48,332 bases of DNA from Caulobacterales bacterium (lineage in GTDB: Bacteria; Pseudomonadota; Alphaproteobacteria; Caulobacterales; Parvularculaceae), in the NCBI GenBank assembly GCA_020638525.1, contig JACKIL010000016.1, forward strand, positions 1 through 48,332, read 5' to 3'. The notes beneath the pieces are model-generated. The model had not been told where the DNA came from, searched no databases, and saw only the letters and a list, made by a program, of their open reading frames with translations. Shown piece after piece: positions 44,743 to 48,332 of this stretch; within the stretch, counting starts at the first letter, position 1, and every line of letters begins with the position of its first letter. Position numbers and translations under genes: made by a program.

Positions 44743-45798
44743 TCAGCCCATGACCCGAACGAGCGGCGGACCTTCTTCGATGCGGCCGATAACGGCGGCG
44801 CGGCCATGACCATGCCGCTGGAAGCACGCCAGCACATCACCAATGCGCTCGCGCGCGCACGAAACAAGCAGCCCGCCCGAAGTCTGCGGATCTGTGAGAA
44901 GGTCGCGCCGCGCTTCCGGCCAGTCAGTCGGCGTCGTCACCATGTCGGCGACGCTCGTCCAGTTGCGGCCCGAGGCGCCTGTCTTGACGCCCTGTTCGGC
45001 GAGCGAGGCTGCCGCCTCGAAGACCGGCACCGTTCTGTCCTCAACGATGGCGGTGACTTTGCTCGCCCGCGCGATCTCCGACAAATGCCCGAGCAGGCCG
45101 AATCCGGTCACATCCGTCGCTGCGTGTACGCCCTCAATATTTGCGAGGTCCGCCCCCGGAAGATTGAGCAAGGTCGTTGACGCGATCATCTCCGCATAGG
45201 AAGCAGCGTCGAGAATTTCCCGCTTCAGCGCGGCGCTGAACACGCCGACCCCAAGCGGCTTGCCAAGGATGAGCACGTCGCCCGGCTTCGCGCCGGCGTT
45301 CCGCAATATCCGCTTCGGATTGACGAGCCCAAGCGCGACAAGGCCGTAGATCGGCTCTGCAGAATCGATCGAATGCCCGCCGGCGACCGGCGCGCCCGCG
45401 CTCTCGGAAACCGTGCGCCCGCCGGCGAGAATCTTCCGGATCGTCTCGGGGCGCATCTTCGCGACCGGCATGCCGACAAGGGCGAGCGTGAAGATCGGCC
45501 GCCCACCCATCGCGTAGACATCCGACAGCGCATTCGTCGCCGCGATGCGCCCGAACTCGTAAGGGTCATCGACGATGGGCATGAAGAAGTCCGTCGTCGC
45601 GACGAGCGCCACATCGTCAGAGATCTGATAGACCGCCGCATCGTCGCTCGTCGACGCATCGACGATGAGCGCCTGATGCGAAAGCGCGAGCGGCATTTCG
45701 CTGAGAATGTCTTGCAACACATTGGGCGCTAGCTTGCACCCGCACCCACCCCCATGGGCGAGCGAGGTCAGGCGGGGTTCATCCGAAGGCGTCGTCAT
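44743..45798 (-). CDS. selD: Selenide, water dikinase (SelD)
   Basis: SelD makes selenophosphate from selenide and ATP. In the 351 residues the glycine-rich active-site loop is HGGGCGCKL, with Cys19 and Lys22 corresponding to E. coli Cys17 and Lys20; the residue is Cys, not selenocysteine. Further motifs are DDAAVYQI, TTDFFMPIVDDPYEFGRIAA, ALSDVYAMGG, and C-terminal LTDPQTSGGLLVSC. It is divergent from mnmH across 93 bases. That fits use of selenophosphate for tRNA 2-selenouridine rather than selenocysteine, since no selA, selB or selC is in view. Confidence 0.97.
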   Translation of the reverse strand: MTTPSDEPRLTSLAHGGGCGCKLAPNVLQDILSEMPLALSHQALIVDASTSDDAAVYQISDDVALVATTDFFMPIVDDPYEFGRIAATNALSDVYAMGGRPIFTLALVGMPVAKMRPETIRKILAGGRTVSESAGAPVAGGHSIDSAEPIYGLVALGLVNPKRILRNAGAKPGDVLILGKPLGVGVFSAALKREILDAASYAEMIASTTLLNLPGADLANIEGVHAATDVTGFGLLGHLSEIARASKVTAIVEDRTVPVFEAAASLAEQGVKTGASGRNWTSVADMVTTPTDWPEARRDLLTDPQTSGGLLVSCARERIGDVLACFQRHGHGRAAVIGRIEEGPPLVRVMG

Positions 45799-45891
45799 AG
45801 CTCTCTCCGTTCGGCGGCGTTCTAGCGCTTCCGCGGGCCGATGTCATTCCGCCCTTACAAAGATGGCCGCGGATGAGGTAAAGAGCGAAGC

Positions 45892-46953
45892 ATGATCGAA
45901 CAGGCCACTGACGTCGCTCCCGAAACCCTCTCCCTCTACGACACCATCATCGACGTGCGCTCGCGCGGCGAGTTCGAGGAGGACCGCATTCCGGGCGCGA
46001 TAAACCTCCCCGTGCTCTCGAATGAAGAGCGCGCAGAAGTCGGCACGATTTACGTGCAGGAATCGCGCTTCAAGGCGCGCCGCATCGGCGCGGCCCATGT
46101 CGCCCGCAATGTCGCTCGCCACATCGAAACGGCGCTCGCAGACAAACCGGCGAAATTCCGCCCACTCCTCTATTGCTGGCGCGGCGGCATGCGCTCCGGT
46201 TCGATGGCGACTATCCTCTCGCAGATAGGTTGGCGCGTCGGCGTTCTCAAGGGCGGCTACAAGACCTGGCGGCGCGATGTCGTCGAAGGCCTTCGCGGCG
46301 AAGATCGTCCGCTCAACATCATCTTGCTCGACGGCCAGACCGGAACAGCGAAATCGGAGATCCTCGCCCAACTCTCAACGCTAGGCGTACAGACGATCGA
46401 CCTTGAAACTCACGCTGCTCATCGCGGCTCCGTTTTCGGCGGCTTCGCCGACCGGCCGCAACCGACGCAAAAATATTTTGAGTCGCTAATCTGGCGCGAG
46501 CTTTGCGCTCTCGACCCCGCGCAGCCAATCGTCATTGAGGCAGAATCACTACGCATCGGCGCGCGCGAAGCGCCGCCTGTTCTGTGGCGCCAGATGCTCG
46601 CCGCGCCGCGCATCACCGTTACGGCGGCGCCGAGAGAGCGCGCTCGCTATCTCGTCAGAGCTTACCATGACGTCGTTTCGAACAAGGCGGAAATTGAGCG
46701 GGCCATAACGAGCCTTGCCCCATTCCACCGCAAGACGCAGGTCGAAGAGTGGCGCGCTATGGCGGCTACGGATGAATTCGAAGCGCTCGCCGAAAGCCTG
46801 ATGCGTCTTCATTATGATCCTCTTTATGATCGCGGGAGGAAAAGAGCGAATGCAGCTCCCCTTCCCTCGCTCGCTCTTGATCGGCTCGACGAAGAAGCGA
46901 TCGCCAGCGCCGCAAAAGAGATTGCAGAAATTGTCCGCAGCCGCTTCTGCTGA
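45892..46953 (+). CDS. mnmH: tRNA 2-selenouridine synthase (MnmH/SelU)
   Basis: MnmH replaces the sulfur of mnm5s2U34 in tRNA with selenium from selenophosphate, via a geranylated intermediate. In the 353 residues, the rhodanese domain begins IIDVRSRGEFEEDRIPGAIN and has the catalytic Cys95 in LLYCWRGGMRSGS. A P-loop (GQTGTAKSE at 148-156) lies in the second half. ESLRIGAREAP and the C-terminal LMRLHYDPLYDR are family features. The tRNA-Lys(UUU) in this window is a typical substrate type. Confidence 0.95.
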   Translation: MIEQATDVAPETLSLYDTIIDVRSRGEFEEDRIPGAINLPVLSNEERAEVGTIYVQESRFKARRIGAAHVARNVARHIETALADKPAKFRPLLYCWRGGMRSGSMATILSQIGWRVGVLKGGYKTWRRDVVEGLRGEDRPLNIILLDGQTGTAKSEILAQLSTLGVQTIDLETHAAHRGSVFGGFADRPQPTQKYFESLIWRELCALDPAQPIVIEAESLRIGAREAPPVLWRQMLAAPRITVTAAPRERARYLVRAYHDVVSNKAEIERAITSLAPFHRKTQVEEWRAMAATDEFEALAESLMRLHYDPLYDRGRKRANAAPLPSLALDRLDEEAIASAAKEIAEIVRSRFC

Positions 46954-47013
46954 ACGCGATTGCTTCGCTCGCCGCGAAGGTCCACTCTTCCGAAAAATCC
47001 AAGGGAGACTTCA

Positions 47014-48189
47014 ATGACCGAGAGAGAATTCGACATCATCGTCTATGGCGCGTCCGGTTTTACGGGGCGTCTCGTCGCCGAATATCTCTCCAGGGAATAT
47101 GCGGGCGATGCTTCGCTCAAATGGGCGATGGCGGGCCGCAGCGAGAAGAAGCTCGCCGAAGTGCGCGATGAAATCGGCGCGTCGAAATCCACTCCTCTCG
47201 TGACGGCGGATGCGAGCGAGCCCGCCTCGCTCGACGCCATGGCGCGCCGCGCGAAGGTCGTTCTCACCACTGTTGGCCCCTATCAGCTCTATGGGTCGGA
47301 TCTCGTCGCCGCTTGCGCGCGAACGGGCACGGATTATGTCGATCTCTGCGGCGAACCGAACTGGATGCGCCAGATGATCGACGCCTATGAGGGCGACGCG
47401 AAAAAATCCGGTGCGCGCATCGTCTTTTCCTGCGGCTTCGATTCCATTCCGTTCGATCTCGGCGTGTTCTTCCTGCAGCAGGAAGCGCAGAAGAAGTTTG
47501 GAAAGCCCTGTGTCGAAATTCAGTGCCGCGTGCGCAAAATGAAAGGCACCTTCTCGGGCGGTACAGCGGCGAGCCTCAAGGCGACAATGGCGGCGGCTTT
47601 CAAAGACCCTTCCGTCATCGAACTTCTGAAGAGTCCCTTCGCGCTCACGCCCGGCAGCGAAGGCGCGAAGCAACCTTCAGCTTCAAAGCCGCTCTATGAC
47701 GACAATCTCGGAACATGGCTCGCGCCTTTCGTCATGGCGCCGATCAACACGAAGAACGTTCATCGCTCGAACTTCCTCTTGGGTTTCCCCTATGGGAAGG
47801 ACTTCCTCTATTCCGAGATGATGATGACGGGGCCCGGCGAAGGCGGCGAGCAAATGGCGAAGGCCGTCGCTTCCGATAATTCGCTGATGAGCGAAGATGC
47901 GCCCAAGCCCGGCGAAGGTCCTTCGAAAGAAGAACGCGAGACAGGCTTCTACGACGTGCTCTTCATCGGCCGCACGGCCGATGGCGATGTCATCCGCACG
48001 AGCGTTTCCGGCGACAAGGACCCCGGTTACGGTTCGACGTCAAAGATGATCGCGGAAAGCGCAATCTGCCTCATCCGTGACCGGAAGGATACGAAAGGCG
48101 GCGTTTGGACGACGGCGCCAGCGATGGGCGCCGCGCTTATCGCCCGGCTGCAGGAACATGCAGGGCTGAAATTCAAGGTCGAGGGCTGA
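47014..48189 (+). CDS. Saccharopine-dehydrogenase-like (trans-acting enoyl reductase family) oxidoreductase
   Basis: The product has 391 residues. The NAD(P)-binding N-terminus reads FDIIVYGASGFTGRLVAEYL, followed by WAMAGRSEKKLAEV and VLTTVGPYQLYGSDLVAACA. The signature DYVDLCGEPNWMRQMID and FSCGFDSIPFDLGVFFLQ match the saccharopine dehydrogenase / mycobacterial enoyl reductase (Rv2449c-like) group, thought to act on lipids rather than on lysine. The start at 47014 follows AAGGGAG by 7 bases. It lies 60 bases behind mnmH on the same strand and may be cotranscribed, but the functions are unrelated. Confidence 0.9.
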   Translation: MTEREFDIIVYGASGFTGRLVAEYLSREYAGDASLKWAMAGRSEKKLAEVRDEIGASKSTPLVTADASEPASLDAMARRAKVVLTTVGPYQLYGSDLVAACARTGTDYVDLCGEPNWMRQMIDAYEGDAKKSGARIVFSCGFDSIPFDLGVFFLQQEAQKKFGKPCVEIQCRVRKMKGTFSGGTAASLKATMAAAFKDPSVIELLKSPFALTPGSEGAKQPSASKPLYDDNLGTWLAPFVMAPINTKNVHRSNFLLGFPYGKDFLYSEMMMTGPGEGGEQMAKAVASDNSLMSEDAPKPGEGPSKEERETGFYDVLFIGRTADGDVIRTSVSGDKDPGYGSTSKMIAESAICLIRDRKDTKGGVWTTAPAMGAALIARLQEHAGLKFKVEG

Positions 48190-48202
48190 GGCGCGCACCT
48201 CG

Positions 48203-48332
48203 CATCCTTCGAGGCCCGCTATGCGGGCTCCTCAGGATGAGGTGGTGCGTTTTGCACCGCCCAGTCATGCGCCTTGATAATATTTCACCCTCATCCTGAG
48301 GCGCCTTCGCGCAGCGAAGGCCTCGAAGGATC
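48203..48332. repeat. Inverted pair of REP-like palindromic units, family 1, second copy
   Basis: The unit at 48203-48240 runs from CATCCTTCGAGGCCCG to CCTCAGGATGA. The reversed unit begins TCATCCTGAGGCG at 48291 and reaches the window edge. It is the same architecture as 9863-9979, with different inner loops and a 50-base spacer. Confidence 0.88.

Noticed and set aside
44743..45798. Selenocysteine in SelD
   Set aside because: The active-site position is an ordinary Cys codon, with no in-frame TGA.

Overview
The window is a GC-rich chromosomal segment of an alphaproteobacterium, most likely a marine, flagellated, outer-membrane-transport-rich lineage close to Hyphomonadaceae or Parvularculaceae. 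That placement is inferred from the flgE/flgK/flgL/flgI order, the alphaproteobacterial GTTC-N7-GTTC SOS box, a sigma/FecR/TonB-receptor cassette and AlkB. Nothing in the window fixes the genus.

Layout. 1-7.0 kb: a minus-strand flagellar block (start of flgI, flgL, flgK, flgE, motB), with a divergent FliM-like SpoA-domain gene and a methyltransferase on the plus strand. 7.1-15.2 kb: housekeeping on the minus strand, namely tRNA-Lys, the queuosine genes queA-csaA-tgt in overlapping order, two cyclophilin-type prolyl isomerases, coaD and gyrA. 15.5-20.1 kb: a small membrane protein, a Tat-exported Kelch protein, a small membrane protein coupled to an AraC regulator, and a divergent alkane monooxygenase (alkB). 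20.2-26.0 kb: a 1004-residue RTX metalloprotease, two lipoproteins and an SDR-DoxX fusion coupled to a DUF2269 membrane protein. 26.1-31.6 kb: DNA repair and nucleoid genes, namely a Lys/Ala-rich histone-H1-like protein, ssb and uvrA around a perfect SOS box. Directly behind uvrA sits an AT-richer DUF4365 putative nuclease that looks acquired. 31.6-32.5 kb: three composite palindromic repeats around a GIY-YIG endonuclease gene. 32.5-43.8 kb: a periplasmic binding protein, then three YtcJ-type amidohydrolases around an ECF sigma factor, a FecR anti-sigma and a TonB-dependent receptor with an STN domain. 43.9-48.3 kb: a PRC-barrel protein, divergent selD and mnmH (2-selenouridine tRNA), a saccharopine-dehydrogenase-like enzyme and another palindromic repeat pair.

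The best candidate for an undescribed system is 33.5-43.8 kb. Three related metal hydrolases appear to reach the cell envelope by three different routes (lipoprotein, Sec, Tat). They share a locus with a complete cell-surface signalling cassette, which suggests a ligand sensed and imported by the receptor and processed in the periplasm. The receptor is odd: an STN-domain leader is joined in frame to what looks like a complete second signal peptide plus plug and barrel, with its own ribosome-binding site and GTG codon at the junction. A second candidate is the SOS-linked region, where UvrA carries a histone-like basic tail resembling the separate nucleoid protein encoded beyond ssb, and a probable nuclease gene is tucked 12 bases behind uvrA.

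All assignments come from reading the sequence. No database searches or folding calculations were possible.
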